DNA of 64,000 bases from Pseudarthrobacter oxydans (lineage in GTDB: Bacteria; Actinomycetota; Actinomycetes; Actinomycetales; Micrococcaceae), in contig NZ_JAUSSN010000011.1 of assembly GCF_030812335.1 (NCBI RefSeq), positions 121,618 through 185,617 of the forward strand, in the 5' to 3' direction. Below the pieces are notes generated by a model. The model had not been told where the DNA came from. It searched no databases and was given only the letters and a program-made list of their open reading frames with translations. Of the stretch, positions 1-8,744 are shown in pieces. The position numbers and the translations under genes are program-made. The number at the start of each line of letters is the position of its first letter. Position 1 is the stretch's first letter.

Positions 1-696
1 CATGTCCAGGACCACGCGGTCCACGGAGCCGGGCTCCTCGGTGCGGACCACTTCCTCCTGGAAATCCCCGATGGAAATCTGCCAGGCCGGGTGCGGGCCG
101 CCGAAGATCGTCTCGACGTTGCCGCGGGCGATGTCGGCGAATTCTTCCCGGCGCTCGAAGGAGTGCAGGTAGCCGTTGTCGCCGACCGCGCGGAGCAGCG
201 AGATGGACAGGGCGCCGGAACCGACGCCGGCTTCCACGACGCGTGCGCCGGGGAAGATGTCTGCCATGGTGACGATCTGGCCGGCGTCCTTGGGGTAGAC
301 GACGGCTGCGCCGCGGGGCATCGAGAGGACGAAGTCCGAGAGCAGGGGGCGCAGCGTCTGGTACTGCTGGCCGACGTTGTTGACCACCACGGAGCCGTCC
401 GGCTTGCCGATGATCTCGTCGTGGTTCAGGAAGCCGCGGTGCGTGTGGAAGGCCCCGCCGACTTCGAGGCTGATGGTGTTCATGCGGCCGCGCTCGTCGG
501 TGAGCTGCACCCGCTCGCCCTCCCGGAACGGTCCGCGGCGGCGGGCCGCGCCCACGGGTGCGTCGAGGGCACGTGCCGGGGCCACCGCCGGGGCATCTGT
601 GCTCGTGGCCGGACTATTGTCAACACCTTCGGCGGGTACGCCGTCGGCGGTTGCGGCGTCGTCGGGGCTGGTGCTGGCGGCGGTGTCGCTGCTCAT
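1..696 (-). CDS. trmI: tRNA (adenine-58-N1)-methyltransferase, TrmI family (3' end outside window)
   Basis: Probable SAM-dependent enzyme that makes m1A58 in the T-loop of tRNAs. Reading leftward from the ATG at 696, the protein has an Ala/Pro/Asp-rich tail of about 50 residues, then the family's N-terminal beta domain (FREGERVQLTDERGR) and the start of the Rossmann methyltransferase domain with motif I VVEAGVGSGALS (about residues 151-162). 232 codons are visible and the C-terminal part lies beyond the window edge. A GGAG/GAGG-rich ribosome site lies upstream of the ATG. In actinobacteria this gene is usually near proteasome-associated genes; the M50 protease gene follows it upstream here. 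Confidence 0.85.
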   Translation of the reverse strand, partial: MSSDTAASTSPDDAATADGVPAEGVDNSPATSTDAPAVAPARALDAPVGAARRRGPFREGERVQLTDERGRMNTISLEVGGAFHTHRGFLNHDEIIGKPDGSVVVNNVGQQYQTLRPLLSDFVLSMPRGAAVVYPKDAGQIVTMADIFPGARVVEAGVGSGALSISLLRAVGDNGYLHSFERREEFADIARGNVETIFGGPHPAWQISIGDFQEEVVRTEEPGSVDRVVLDM

Positions 697-809
697 GAAA
701 GTGTTCCTCGCTCCTGTAAAGCTGTGTGGCCGCGGAAATCGCCGGCGGTCCGGCTGCTCGCGCCCAGGGCGGTGCGCCCAGGCCGGAAATACACGACCGG
801 CAGGTAACT

Positions 810-2018
810 CTACCGGCTTTGCCCGAACATCCGCTTGCCGGACCCGGGATTCTTGCCCGTCAGGGCGCCCAGGACCGCGGACTGGCGCAGCAGGCCCGTC
901 ACCGTTCCGTCGCGGTCGACTACGGCGTATTCCAGGCCGTCGAGTTGGGCCAGGTACTGGATCAGTTCCTGCCCTTTGGACCACTCCGGGACGTAGGCAC
1001 CCTCCCCGAGGGCGTAGGACACGGCCGTGAGGGGCGTGGTGGCGGCGGCGGACGCGGAGACCGTGGCGACGGCCCCGGCGTCCACCACGGCGGCCGGCCG
1101 CCCGTCCTGACGGTAGAGCACGACGGCGGGACCCGCCCCCGTGGTGGGATCCGGGGCCAGCGCCAGCACTTCGGCCACGGACGCTCCTTCCGGGAGGCCC
1201 ACCGCCGGTTCGGCCAGCGCGCCGGCTTCCACGAGCGGCAGGCGGCTCCGCAGCCGGGCCTGTTCGATGGAGGCGGTGGCGCCCATCCAGAGGAAGCTGC
1301 CGACGAGGACGGTGATGAGCATCAGGGAGATGTCCGGCCGGTCGCCGCTGAGCAAGGGCAGGACCACAAACCAGGCCACAAGGCCGATCACGATGATCCG
1401 CCCGCCCCAGCCGGCCGCCACGGTGCCCTTTTCCTGGCTGCCGGTCAGTTTCCAGACGGCGGATTCGACGAGCCGGCCGCCGTCCAGCGGCAGCCCCGGC
1501 AGGACGTTGAAGATGCCGATCAGCAGGTTGGCCCAGACGAAGATGTTGGTCAGGATCCCGGGGACGCCGGTCAGATCGCCCCCGGTCCGCAGGAGCCAGC
1601 CTGCGCCCGCAAGGACGAAGTTCGCAGCGGGACCGGCCATGGCGACGAGGACAGAACGCCCGGGAGAGGCAGTGAAGCTCTGGAACTCGGTGTGGCCACC
1701 CCAGAGGTTGAGGACAATTTTCTCCGTGGGCCAGTGGAACAGCTTGGCGGTCAGCGCATGCGCGAGTTCGTGGACCAACACGGAGATCAGGAGCAGCAGC
1801 GCGTAGGCGAAGGCGACGAAGAAGGCGGTGACGCCGAGGCGGGGATAGTCGCTCTGCAGGACCGGCCCGAACGCAATCACCGTGAACGCGGCAATGATGA
1901 ACCACGAGTACGCGAGGATCACCGGGATGCCGGCGATGCGCCCCAGCGGGATTCCCTCCTTGCGGCCCTGCTTCTGCGGGTCCTGTCCGCTGCGGCCGCG
2001 GGTGTCGGTGTCAGTCAT
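810..2018 (-). CDS. Site-2 protease family (M50) membrane metalloprotease with C-terminal CBS-like region
   Basis: Predicted intramembrane zinc protease of 402 aa. Visible features are several hydrophobic segments, the zinc motif HELAH (residues 83-87) and the third-ligand motif NVLPGLPLDGGR (171-182), followed by a soluble C-terminal half of the type that carries CBS domains in this family. The frame stays open further upstream, but the ATG at 2018 gives MTDTDTRGRS and overlaps the HAD gene stop in ATGACTGA, so I take that start and infer translational coupling. Substrate unknown; in actinobacteria relatives are found next to trmI and HAD genes as here. Confidence 0.85.
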   Translation of the reverse strand: MTDTDTRGRSGQDPQKQGRKEGIPLGRIAGIPVILAYSWFIIAAFTVIAFGPVLQSDYPRLGVTAFFVAFAYALLLLISVLVHELAHALTAKLFHWPTEKIVLNLWGGHTEFQSFTASPGRSVLVAMAGPAANFVLAGAGWLLRTGGDLTGVPGILTNIFVWANLLIGIFNVLPGLPLDGGRLVESAVWKLTGSQEKGTVAAGWGGRIIVIGLVAWFVVLPLLSGDRPDISLMLITVLVGSFLWMGATASIEQARLRSRLPLVEAGALAEPAVGLPEGASVAEVLALAPDPTTGAGPAVVLYRQDGRPAAVVDAGAVATVSASAAATTPLTAVSYALGEGAYVPEWSKGQELIQYLAQLDGLEYAVVDRDGTVTGLLRQSAVLGALTGKNPGSGKRMFGQSR

Positions 2019-2796
2019 GGACCGGGACCTTTGCCGCGACGTGTTCCGGCCGGCCGCCGGGGACGCCGTTGAGGCCGCCGGCCAGGCCGAAGGTAGCGTC
2101 CGGGAATTCGTGGCGCAGCGCGACGAGCTCTTCGAGGTCGGCCACGGTTCGCCCGGCCAGGGTGTCCCACATGGCGTGGCGCGGATCATGCGGCAGCGGC
2201 ACGATGTGCGGGATGGCGACGGTCAGCACGCCGGAGGCGACGGCGGCCGCGACGCCCGGCACGGAGTCCTCCAGCGCGATGCAGTGATGCAGGCCGAGTT
2301 CCGGGTCCTGTTCCTGCAGCAGCCCGACCGCCGTGAGGTAGGCCTCGGGGTGTGGTTTGCCCTGCGTGACGGTGTCCCCGGTGATGAGGAATTCGAAGTA
2401 GGGCCGGGGCAGACTGGCCACGATCTCCCGGGCCAGGGGGGCCTCGGACATGGTCACCAGGGCGCAGCGGATCCCCGCGGTGTGGAGCTCCTCCAGCAGT
2501 TCGCGGGCACCGGGCCGCCACGGCACGGAGGCGCGGACCTGGCTGATGACGTGGGCCGTCAGGATGTCGATGATCTCCCGGCGCTCCAGCGCCACCCCGG
2601 CGTCCTGCAGGATGCCCGCGGAGAAGACCAGCGACTGGCCCACGAGCTGCATGGCCTTCTCATGGGACCACTGCCCGCCGTGCGCGGCAACCAGGGCGTG
2701 TTCGGCCTCGATCCAGTACGGCTCGGTGTCGACGATGGTGCCATCCATGTCCCAGAGCGCGGCTTTGAGCAGGGGCTGGGGAGCTGAGGATTGCAT
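2011..2796 (-). CDS. HAD-superfamily phosphatase (beta-phosphoglucomutase/phosphatase-like)
   Basis: 261-aa HAD hydrolase. Motif I DMDGT (residues 16-20) holds the aspartate nucleophile and acid/base pair, a cap domain follows, and the ITGDTVTQGKPHPEAY and ALEDSVPGV stretches are HAD motifs III and IV. Substrate cannot be read from sequence; sugar phosphates or phosphoglycolate are typical. A TAGACT hexamer lies 7 nt before the ATG, suggesting leaderless transcription. It overlaps the downstream M50 gene by 8 bp and is probably the first gene of that transcript. Confidence 0.85.
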   Translation of the reverse strand: MQSSAPQPLLKAALWDMDGTIVDTEPYWIEAEHALVAAHGGQWSHEKAMQLVGQSLVFSAGILQDAGVALERREIIDILTAHVISQVRASVPWRPGARELLEELHTAGIRCALVTMSEAPLAREIVASLPRPYFEFLITGDTVTQGKPHPEAYLTAVGLLQEQDPELGLHHCIALEDSVPGVAAAVASGVLTVAIPHIVPLPHDPRHAMWDTLAGRTVADLEELVALRHEFPDATFGLAGGLNGVPGGRPEHVAAKVPVHD

Positions 2797-2803
2797 GTTT
2801 TCC

Positions 2804-2809
2804 AGTCTA
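2804..2809 (-). promoter_or_regulatory. -10 hexamer TAGACT, leaderless HAD gene
   Basis: TAGACT 7 nt before the ATG at 2796; transcription would begin at or next to the start codon. Confidence 0.5.
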
Positions 2810-2914
2810 CGGGGCGGCCCTGTGAGGGGCCTGATACTACGCCTACGGCGAATATCAGCCGGGGACTGCCGTTTTCCGGCGCTTCATTCCCTGCGGGGGC
2901 CGGGTCCTTGGACG

Positions 2915-2920
2915 TAGGGT
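2915..2920 (+). promoter_or_regulatory. -10 hexamer TAGGGT, leaderless PAC2 gene
   Basis: TAGGGT exactly 6 nt before the ATG at 2927. Confidence 0.55.
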
Positions 2921-2926
2921 GAAGGG

Positions 2927-3832
2927 ATGAATAGCTTCGAGGTAGACCCCGCGGAAACGGGCGACGTGCCCGAGCCGGAACGGCTGCTGCAGCCCGTAGC
3001 CGAGGGCCGGCGCATCACGGTGATGCTCGCCGCCTTTGAGGGCTGGAACGACGCCGGGGAGGCTGCGAGCGATGCCTTGCGCTACCTCAACAAGCTCTGG
3101 GGCGGCAAGAAGGTCGGTTCGGTCGACGCCGACGAGTACTACGACTTCCAGTTCACCCGGCCCACGATCCGCCGCACGTCCTCCGGTGAGCGGAAAATCA
3201 AGTGGCCCTCCACCCGCATCTTCAAGGCCAGCGTTCCCGACTCAAACGTGGACGTCATCTTCGTCCAGGGCACCGAGCCGTCGTACAAGTGGCGGGCCTA
3301 CACGGCCGAACTGCTGGTCCACGCCGAGGCACTCCATGTTGACTACGTCATCCTCGTCGGCGCCCTCCTCGCCGACGTGCCGCACAGCCGGCCCATCCCG
3401 GTGAGCACGTCGACGGATGACCCTGCGCTGCGTGAGCGGATGGACCTTGAGGCCTCACAGTACGAGGGTCCCGTAGGGATCGTGGGGGTCCTCGCCGAGG
3501 TGGCGCTGCTGGCCGGGCTGCCCACGGTCTCACTCTGGGCCGCAGTGCCGCACTACGTGGCCCAGGCGCCCTCCCCCAAGGCACAGCTCGCGCTGCTGCA
3601 CCGGATCGAGGAGCTCCTGCAGGTTCCGCTCGACACCCAGGATCTCGTCGAGGAGTCCGATGCCTGGGAACGCGGCGTTGACGAGCTGGCGACCGAGGAC
3701 CCCGAGATCGCGGCGTATGTGCGCCAGCTGGAGGAAGCGAAAGACACCGCCGACCTGCCGGAGGCCAGCGGCGAGTCGATTGCCCGGGAGTTCGAGCGCT
3801 ACCTCAAACGCCGCGGCAAGGACAAGCCCTAG
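2927..3832 (+). CDS. PAC2 family protein
   Basis: 301-aa protein of the PAC2 (proteasome assembly chaperone 2) fold, widespread in actinobacteria. The opening VMLAAFEGWNDAGEAASDAL and the later ILVGALLADVPHSRP are typical of the family; the C-terminus is acidic and helical. Molecular role in bacteria is not established, although the family co-occurs with proteasome genes. It is convergent with mshC and the two stop codons share the palindrome CTAG (3829-3832), so there is no intergenic space or terminator between them. Confidence 0.85.
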   Translation: MNSFEVDPAETGDVPEPERLLQPVAEGRRITVMLAAFEGWNDAGEAASDALRYLNKLWGGKKVGSVDADEYYDFQFTRPTIRRTSSGERKIKWPSTRIFKASVPDSNVDVIFVQGTEPSYKWRAYTAELLVHAEALHVDYVILVGALLADVPHSRPIPVSTSTDDPALRERMDLEASQYEGPVGIVGVLAEVALLAGLPTVSLWAAVPHYVAQAPSPKAQLALLHRIEELLQVPLDTQDLVEESDAWERGVDELATEDPEIAAYVRQLEEAKDTADLPEASGESIAREFERYLKRRGKDKP

Positions 3833-5109
3833 AGTTCGACGCCCAGCAGGGCGTTGATGGCATCGGCCGCCAGGGCGGCGTCCGGGGCGGATCCGGCCTG
3901 CCCTCCCTGGAGGGCCGCCGCGGCCCACTCATCCATGGCGGCGACAGCCCCGGGGGCGTTCAGATCGTTCGAGAGCTCGGCACGCAGCCGGGACACCAGC
4001 CCGGCGGCCGAGCCCTCGGGCGCCGCGTCCAGGGCAGCCCGCCAGGTGCGGAGCCGTTCCTTGGCCTGGGCGAAGCCGGCCTCGGTCCAGGACCAGTCGC
4101 TGCGGTAGTGGTGGGCCAGGATGGCCAGCCGGATCGCGGCCGGGTCCTCGCCGGCGGCGCGGAGTTTGGAGACCAGTACGAGGTTTCCCTTGGACTTGCT
4201 CATTTTCTCGCCGTCGAGCCCCACCATGCCGGCGTGCGCGAAGTGTTGGGCCAGCGGCACACCGGTTAGGGAGTAGGCATGCCCGGCGCCCATTTCGTGG
4301 TGCGGGAAGATCAGGTCCGAGCCGCCGCCCTGCACGGTGAACGGGGCGGGCAGGTACTTCTGGGCGATGACGGTGCATTCGATGTGCCAGCCGGGCCGGC
4401 CCTCCCCGAGCCCGTCGCCGGGCCAGTACGGTTCGCCTTCGCGGGCTACCCGCCAGAGCAGCGGGTCCAGAGCCTGGCGTTTGCCGGCCCGGCCGGGGTC
4501 GCCGCCGCGTTCGGCGAAGAGCCCAAGCATCTCCGCGTCGGACAGTCCGGAAACGGCGCCCAGGGTCCAGGCGTCCGTGGCCTCGGCGGAGTGCTTGCCG
4601 GCCGCTTCGACGTCGTAATAGACGTCGCCGTCCGGCTCGCCGGCGGTGCCGGCCACCCGGTAGGCCAGGCCCCGCTCGACCAGGCGTTCGATCGCGGGAA
4701 CGATCAGCGGGATGGCTTCCACCGCGCCCACGTAGTGGTCCGGGGCCAGCACGTTCAGGGCTTCCATGTCGGTCTGGAAGAGCCTGATCTGGCTGGCGGC
4801 GAGGTCGCGCCAGTCCACTCCGGTGGCGGTCGCGCGTTCCAGCAGGGGGTCGTCGACGTCGGTGACGTTCTGGACGTAGGAGACCTGCTGGCGGCCGTCG
4901 CGCCAGGCGCGGTTGAGCAGGTCGAACGCGACGTAGCTGGCCGCGTGGCCCATGTGCGTGGCGTCATACGGGGTGATTCCGCAGACATACATCGACTGTT
5001 CGCCTGCTGCCCCGAGGGTGACGACGCTGCCCTTGGCGGTGTCGAAGAGGCGCAGGGCAGGCATGCTGCCCGGGAGCTGGGGAACGGGGCGGGAGATCCA
5101 AGACTTCAC
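3829..5109 (-). CDS. mshC: L-cysteine:1D-myo-inositol 2-amino-2-deoxy-alpha-D-glucopyranoside ligase (mycothiol synthesis)
   Basis: ATP-dependent ligase joining cysteine to GlcN-Ins, the penultimate step of mycothiol synthesis. The 426-aa protein resembles a cysteinyl-tRNA synthetase catalytic domain without the tRNA-binding end: the HIGH-like motif in TPYDATHMGHA, a zinc/cysteine site beginning at MYVCGITPYD, WHIECTVIAQ, and the KMSKSKGN loop. A GTG start at 5109 preceded by TAGGCT 6 nt upstream points to a leaderless mRNA. Its presence implies mycothiol rather than glutathione as the main thiol, which matters for the reductase at 17645. Confidence 0.93.
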   Translation of the reverse strand: MKSWISRPVPQLPGSMPALRLFDTAKGSVVTLGAAGEQSMYVCGITPYDATHMGHAASYVAFDLLNRAWRDGRQQVSYVQNVTDVDDPLLERATATGVDWRDLAASQIRLFQTDMEALNVLAPDHYVGAVEAIPLIVPAIERLVERGLAYRVAGTAGEPDGDVYYDVEAAGKHSAEATDAWTLGAVSGLSDAEMLGLFAERGGDPGRAGKRQALDPLLWRVAREGEPYWPGDGLGEGRPGWHIECTVIAQKYLPAPFTVQGGGSDLIFPHHEMGAGHAYSLTGVPLAQHFAHAGMVGLDGEKMSKSKGNLVLVSKLRAAGEDPAAIRLAILAHHYRSDWSWTEAGFAQAKERLRTWRAALDAAPEGSAAGLVSRLRAELSNDLNAPGAVAAMDEWAAAALQGGQAGSAPDAALAADAINALLGVEL

Positions 5110-5115
5110 AGCCCA

Positions 5116-5121
5116 AGCCTA
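5116..5121 (-). promoter_or_regulatory. -10 hexamer TAGGCT, leaderless mshC
   Basis: TAGGCT 6 nt before the GTG at 5109. Confidence 0.5.
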
Positions 5122-5124
5122 GTG

Positions 5125-5958
5125 CTAGGCGCTGATGACGCCGAAACCGAGCAGCAGGTACAGGGCCAGGCCCAGGAGAATCCGGTACCAGACGAAGAGC
5201 CGGTAGCCATGGGTGGAGACGTACTTCAGGAACCAGCCAATGATGATGTAGCCCACCACAAAGGCGACGGCGGTGGCCAGCGCCGTTTCCAGGAGGCTGT
5301 AGGGGCCGGTGATGCCGTCCGCGGAGACCACCTTGTAGAGCTGGTAGAGGCCGCTGCCGAACACGGCCGGGATGGCCAGCAGGAAGGAGTAGCGGGCCGC
5401 CGCTTCGCGGGTGTAGCCCATCAGCAGCCCGGCGGTGATCGTGCCGCCGGAGCGGGAGACCCCGGGAATCAGGGCCATGGCCTGGGCCAGGCCGTAGAGG
5501 ATGCCGTGTTTGTAGGTCAGCTGGGTCAGCTCGCGTTCCTGGCGTCCGAAGGCGTCGGCGACGGCGAGGATCATCCCGAAGACAATCAGCATGGTGGCGA
5601 CAATCCAGAGGCTGCGGAGCACGGACTCGATCTGGTCCTGGAACAGCAGGCCGAGGATGATGATCGGCAGGCTGCCCAGGATCACCAGCCAGCCCATCCT
5701 GGCGTCCGGGTGCTGCCGCGGGACTTTGCCGGTCAGCGATCCGGCCCAGGCAGTGACGATCCGCACAATGTCCCGCCAGAAGTAGACGATGACGGCGGTT
5801 TCCGTGCCCAGCTGGGTGATTGCCGTAAAGGCGGCCCCGGGGTCGGCAGCGTTGGGAAGGAAGGAGCCAACGATCCGCAGATGGGCGCTTGAGGAAATCG
5901 GGAGGAATTCTGTCAGTCCCTGCACAAGGCCCAGAAAGGCCGCTTCAAACCAGTTCAC
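5125..5958 (-). CDS. uppP: Undecaprenyl-diphosphatase (BacA type)
   Basis: Integral membrane phosphatase that recycles undecaprenyl pyrophosphate in cell-wall synthesis. The 277-aa product starts MNWFEAAFLGLVQG and carries both signature loops, EFLPISSSAHL and PGVSRSG, with about eight hydrophobic segments. The frame extends to a further ATG at 6012 that would run into the divergent gene; the GTG at 5958 matches the usual family N-terminus and has TAGGGT 8 nt upstream, so I use it. It is separated from mshC by 15 nt. Confidence 0.92.
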   Translation of the reverse strand: MNWFEAAFLGLVQGLTEFLPISSSAHLRIVGSFLPNAADPGAAFTAITQLGTETAVIVYFWRDIVRIVTAWAGSLTGKVPRQHPDARMGWLVILGSLPIIILGLLFQDQIESVLRSLWIVATMLIVFGMILAVADAFGRQERELTQLTYKHGILYGLAQAMALIPGVSRSGGTITAGLLMGYTREAAARYSFLLAIPAVFGSGLYQLYKVVSADGITGPYSLLETALATAVAFVVGYIIIGWFLKYVSTHGYRLFVWYRILLGLALYLLLGFGVISA

Positions 5959-5966
5959 GTAGATAG

Positions 5967-5972
5967 ACCCTA
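5967..5972 (-). promoter_or_regulatory. -10 hexamer TAGGGT, uppP
   Basis: TAGGGT 8 nt before the chosen GTG start at 5958; it argues against the upstream ATG at 6012. Confidence 0.45.
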
Positions 5973-5997
5973 CGTCATGAAGGCGTCCGAACCCCCG

Positions 5998-6003
5998 TAA
6001 GCT
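5998..6003 (+). promoter_or_regulatory. -10 hexamer TAAGCT, aldo/keto reductase gene
   Basis: TAAGCT 7 nt before the ATG at 6011; divergent from the uppP hexamer 26 bp away. Confidence 0.5.
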
Positions 6004-6010
6004 AGCTGAC

Positions 6011-6946
6011 ATGCAGCAGCGTTATGTCGGCAACAGTGGGTTGCGCGTGTCCTCTCTTTCCCTCGGCACCATGTCCTGGGCCCGGGAAACCGATGAGCAG
6101 GATGCCTCGGCCCTGCTCCGCACCTTTATGGACGGCGGCGGCACCCTGATCGACACGGCCGCGTCCTACAGCGACGGCCAGGCCGAGGCGATGCTGGGCG
6201 GAATGCTGGGCGACGTTGTTGCCCGCTCCGAAGTGGTCATCTCCACGAAAGCCGGTCTGTCGACGTCGGACGGCCGCCGCGGCGTGGACACGTCCCGGAA
6301 CGGGATGCTCTCCGGCCTGGACGCGAGCCTCGCCCGGCTGGGCACCGACTACGTGGACCTGTGGTTCGCCCAGGCCTGGGACCCCAACGTCCCGCTGGAG
6401 GAGACGCTGTCCGCGCTCGAATTCGCCGTCCGCTCGGGCCGGGCCCGCTATGCGGGGGTCTCCAACTTCAACGGCTGGCAGACGGCCAAGGCCGCAGCCG
6501 TCGCGGGGTTCCCGCTGGTCGCGAACCAGTCGGAGTACTCCCTGCTGCACCGCGCCCCCGAAGCTGAACTCATTCCCGCCATCGAGGACGCCGGCCTGGG
6601 CCTGATGGCCTGGGGGCCGGTGGGGCGCGGGGTGCTGAGCGGCAAGTACCGCGGGCACATTCCGGCGGATTCACGGGCAGCCCATGCGCGGCTGGCCGGC
6701 TATGTCGAGCCGTACCTCGAGGGGACCTCTTCCAGTGTGGTGGAGGCCGTGGCGATGGCGGCGAAGGGGCTGGGCCGGACAGCCCTGGACGTCTCTTTGA
6801 GCTGGCTGCTCTCCCAGCACGGTGTGGCGACAGCGATTGTGGGCCCGCGCACGCCGGTTCAGCTCAAGGAGATCCTGGATTCAACGCTGGCACCGCTTCC
6901 GCCGCAGATCGCCCAGGCCCTGGAGGACGTGTCCAGACCCGCCTGA
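6011..6946 (+). CDS. Aldo/keto reductase
   Basis: 311-aa NADPH-dependent oxidoreductase with an AKR TIM barrel. Visible: IDTAASYSDGQAEAMLG containing the catalytic Asp/Tyr, the lysine in VISTKAG, GVSNFNGWQ, and the C-terminal cofactor segment TAIVGPRTPVQLKE. Substrate not predictable; members of this clade reduce small aldehydes and ketones. It stands alone and diverges from uppP. Confidence 0.85.
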   Translation: MQQRYVGNSGLRVSSLSLGTMSWARETDEQDASALLRTFMDGGGTLIDTAASYSDGQAEAMLGGMLGDVVARSEVVISTKAGLSTSDGRRGVDTSRNGMLSGLDASLARLGTDYVDLWFAQAWDPNVPLEETLSALEFAVRSGRARYAGVSNFNGWQTAKAAAVAGFPLVANQSEYSLLHRAPEAELIPAIEDAGLGLMAWGPVGRGVLSGKYRGHIPADSRAAHARLAGYVEPYLEGTSSSVVEAVAMAAKGLGRTALDVSLSWLLSQHGVATAIVGPRTPVQLKEILDSTLAPLPPQIAQALEDVSRPA

Positions 6947-6986
6947 GCGGCGTCCCGGCCGGACTGAGTCACTGCCGGATCCAAGG

Positions 6987-7250
6987 TCACTGCAGGATTT
7001 CGAGGTCTTCCTCGTCGTCGACGTCTTCTTCCTCGTCGTCATCGCCGTCGTCATCCAGGACCCCAAGTCCTGTCACTTCGCCGTACGCTTCATAGAGGGA
7101 GTCGTCGTAGACTTCAAAGGCATCGGCAACGGCAAAAAACGCCGCCTCGACCGCGGGGTCCCCGGGTCCCCGGCGTGCTGACGCAGCGGCGAGGTGTTCC
7201 TCCAGGGCAGCCGTCAGGGCTTCAAGCGCGACACGCGGATCGATGCTCAT
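6987..7250 (-). CDS. Small acidic conserved actinobacterial protein
   Basis: 87 aa, beginning MSIDPRVALEALTAALEEHL. The N-terminal 60 residues are predicted helical and the last 25 are almost all Asp/Glu. It resembles short proteins conserved in Micrococcaceae; I know of no demonstrated function. A TAACGT hexamer 6 nt before the ATG suggests leaderless transcription. It diverges from the DUF5703 gene. Confidence 0.7.
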   Translation of the reverse strand: MSIDPRVALEALTAALEEHLAAASARRGPGDPAVEAAFFAVADAFEVYDDSLYEAYGEVTGLGVLDDDGDDDEEEDVDDEEDLEILQ

Positions 7251-7256
7251 GACTTC

Positions 7257-7262
7257 ACGTTA
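7257..7262 (-). promoter_or_regulatory. -10 hexamer TAACGT, small acidic protein gene
   Basis: TAACGT 6 nt before the ATG at 7250. Confidence 0.45.
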
Positions 7263-7289
7263 GCCGGAAAAGGAAGAAAATGGAGAGCA

Positions 7290-7523
7290 ATGAAGGAACA
7301 TTTTCTCAGCAGTTCAGTCCGGCGGGAACGGGACTATGTGAGGCAGTACGAGTACCTCGTACTGACCGTCAGTCCTGAGGATTCCCTGCCGGAAGCGCGC
7401 CGCCTCCTGGTGGAACACTCCGAGTACGGCAAGTGGGAACTGGAGCGCAGCGTACTGTATTTAGGCGGCGGCCGCCGCTTCTGGCTCCGCCGCCGGGTCA
7501 CCCAGGTCCAGCGGACCGTCTAG
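7290..7523 (+). CDS. DUF5703 family protein
   Basis: 77-aa basic protein (MKEHFLSSSVRRERDYVRQYEY...). It matches the actinobacterial DUF5703 pattern of REYVYEFLVLTVSPE, RRLLVEHSEYGKWEL and a final RRFWLRRR. Function unknown. The ATG at 7290 is preceded by GGAGAG; earlier in-frame codons lie inside the divergent gene's promoter, so this start is preferred. Confidence 0.75.
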   Translation: MKEHFLSSSVRRERDYVRQYEYLVLTVSPEDSLPEARRLLVEHSEYGKWELERSVLYLGGGRRFWLRRRVTQVQRTV

Positions 7524-7546
7524 GGTCCTGGAGACCAGCGGACTGT

Positions 7547-8710
7547 CTAGGGCGTCTCGAGCGGTCCCAGCCACGCGTTGGCCACTGTGTTGTGCGCCGA
7601 TTCGTCGTCGGAGGGGTGGAACATTCCTGCGAGCACGTCACGGTACAGCCGTTCCAGCTCGGAACCGCGGAAGTAGCTCGATCCCCCGGATACCCTGATG
7701 GCCAGGTCCACGACCGTGCGGGCCGTCTCCGTGGCGCTGACTTTAAGCCCGACCAGTTTCGGGAACCACTGGCTGCCGTGATCGGCCAGCGCGTCGACGT
7801 CCGTGGCAACGCTCGAGAGTTGCGGGTACAGCGCGTCCATCGCCATGGCCGCGGCTGCCACCTTCCAGCGGATGTCGGGGTCCTGGGCGTAGCTGCGCCC
7901 GCCGTTCTTGAAGGACGTCCGCCGCTTGACCGCGTCTACGCCCAGGGTCAGGGCCCGTTCGCCGATGCCCGTGTAGACCGCGGCCAGCAGCGTCTCGAAG
8001 CACGCGAAGATGGCGAAGATCAGCGGGTCCGCGTTCGGGCCGACCGGCAGCGTGCGGAAGATCCGCTCCGCCGGCACCACCGCGCCGTCCAGGACCGTGG
8101 TGTTCGACTGGCTGGCGCGCATGCCCAGGGTGTCCCAGTCCGCCAGGATCTCGTACCCGGAGCTCTCCCGGGTGAGGAAGCCATGGACCAGCTGCCCTTC
8201 GCCGTCCGCGGCAGAGGCGTCCTTGCCGAAGATCCCCAGCCGGGTCCATGCCGGCGAGAGGCTCGTGAAGATCTTGCGGCCGGTGAAGGCATAGCCGCCG
8301 CCGGCCTGCGGGACGGCCGTGGTGCGGGAGTCGAAGAGCACCGCGTCGTTCCCGGCCTCCGAGTTCCCGAACGCGAAGATCTCACCCTGCCCGGCCTCCC
8401 GGAGGACAAAATCGAGTGACGAGTCGCCCCGGGCGGCCAGGACGTGCGCGACGCCGGTCCAAACCAGATGCATGTTGATCGCCAGTGCGGTGGCAGGGGC
8501 CGCCGTCGCCAGCCGCCGCTGCAGCTGCGCCGCCGCCTGGAGCCCGAGTCCCAGGCCGCCGTCGGACGCCGGAACGAAGATTTTCAGGTAGCCGGCCGCC
8601 GCCAGCTCCGTCAGGTCCTCGTGGAAGAAGGCGTTGTCCCGGTCATAGCCGGCGGCACGCCCGCGGATCCGCTCCAGCAGGGCATCGGGCAGGACATCTT
8701 CGGGGCTCAT
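7547..8710 (-). CDS. Acyl-CoA dehydrogenase-like flavoprotein
   Basis: About 387 aa with the FAD-dependent acyl-CoA dehydrogenase fold: an N-terminal helical domain (DNAFFHEDLTELAAAGYL), a middle beta domain (GYAFTGRKIFTSLSPAW) and a C-terminal four-helix bundle. I cannot place a catalytic glutamate with confidence, so it may belong to the related flavin monooxygenases rather than true dehydrogenases. Start taken at the ATG giving MSPEDVLPD; a TTG eight codons upstream is possible. It follows the M20 peptidase gene on the same strand by 34 nt. Confidence 0.75.
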   Translation of the reverse strand: MSPEDVLPDALLERIRGRAAGYDRDNAFFHEDLTELAAAGYLKIFVPASDGGLGLGLQAAAQLQRRLATAAPATALAINMHLVWTGVAHVLAARGDSSLDFVLREAGQGEIFAFGNSEAGNDAVLFDSRTTAVPQAGGGYAFTGRKIFTSLSPAWTRLGIFGKDASAADGEGQLVHGFLTRESSGYEILADWDTLGMRASQSNTTVLDGAVVPAERIFRTLPVGPNADPLIFAIFACFETLLAAVYTGIGERALTLGVDAVKRRTSFKNGGRSYAQDPDIRWKVAAAAMAMDALYPQLSSVATDVDALADHGSQWFPKLVGLKVSATETARTVVDLAIRVSGGSSYFRGSELERLYRDVLAGMFHPSDDESAHNTVANAWLGPLETP

Positions 8711-8744
8711 GGGGCGGGGTCTCTCAGGCTTCAAGTAACAGGCT

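Noticed and set aside
5959..6012. Longer start for uppP at 6012
   Set aside because: Would overlap the divergent reductase gene; the GTG at 5958 gives the standard N-terminus and has a -10 hexamer.
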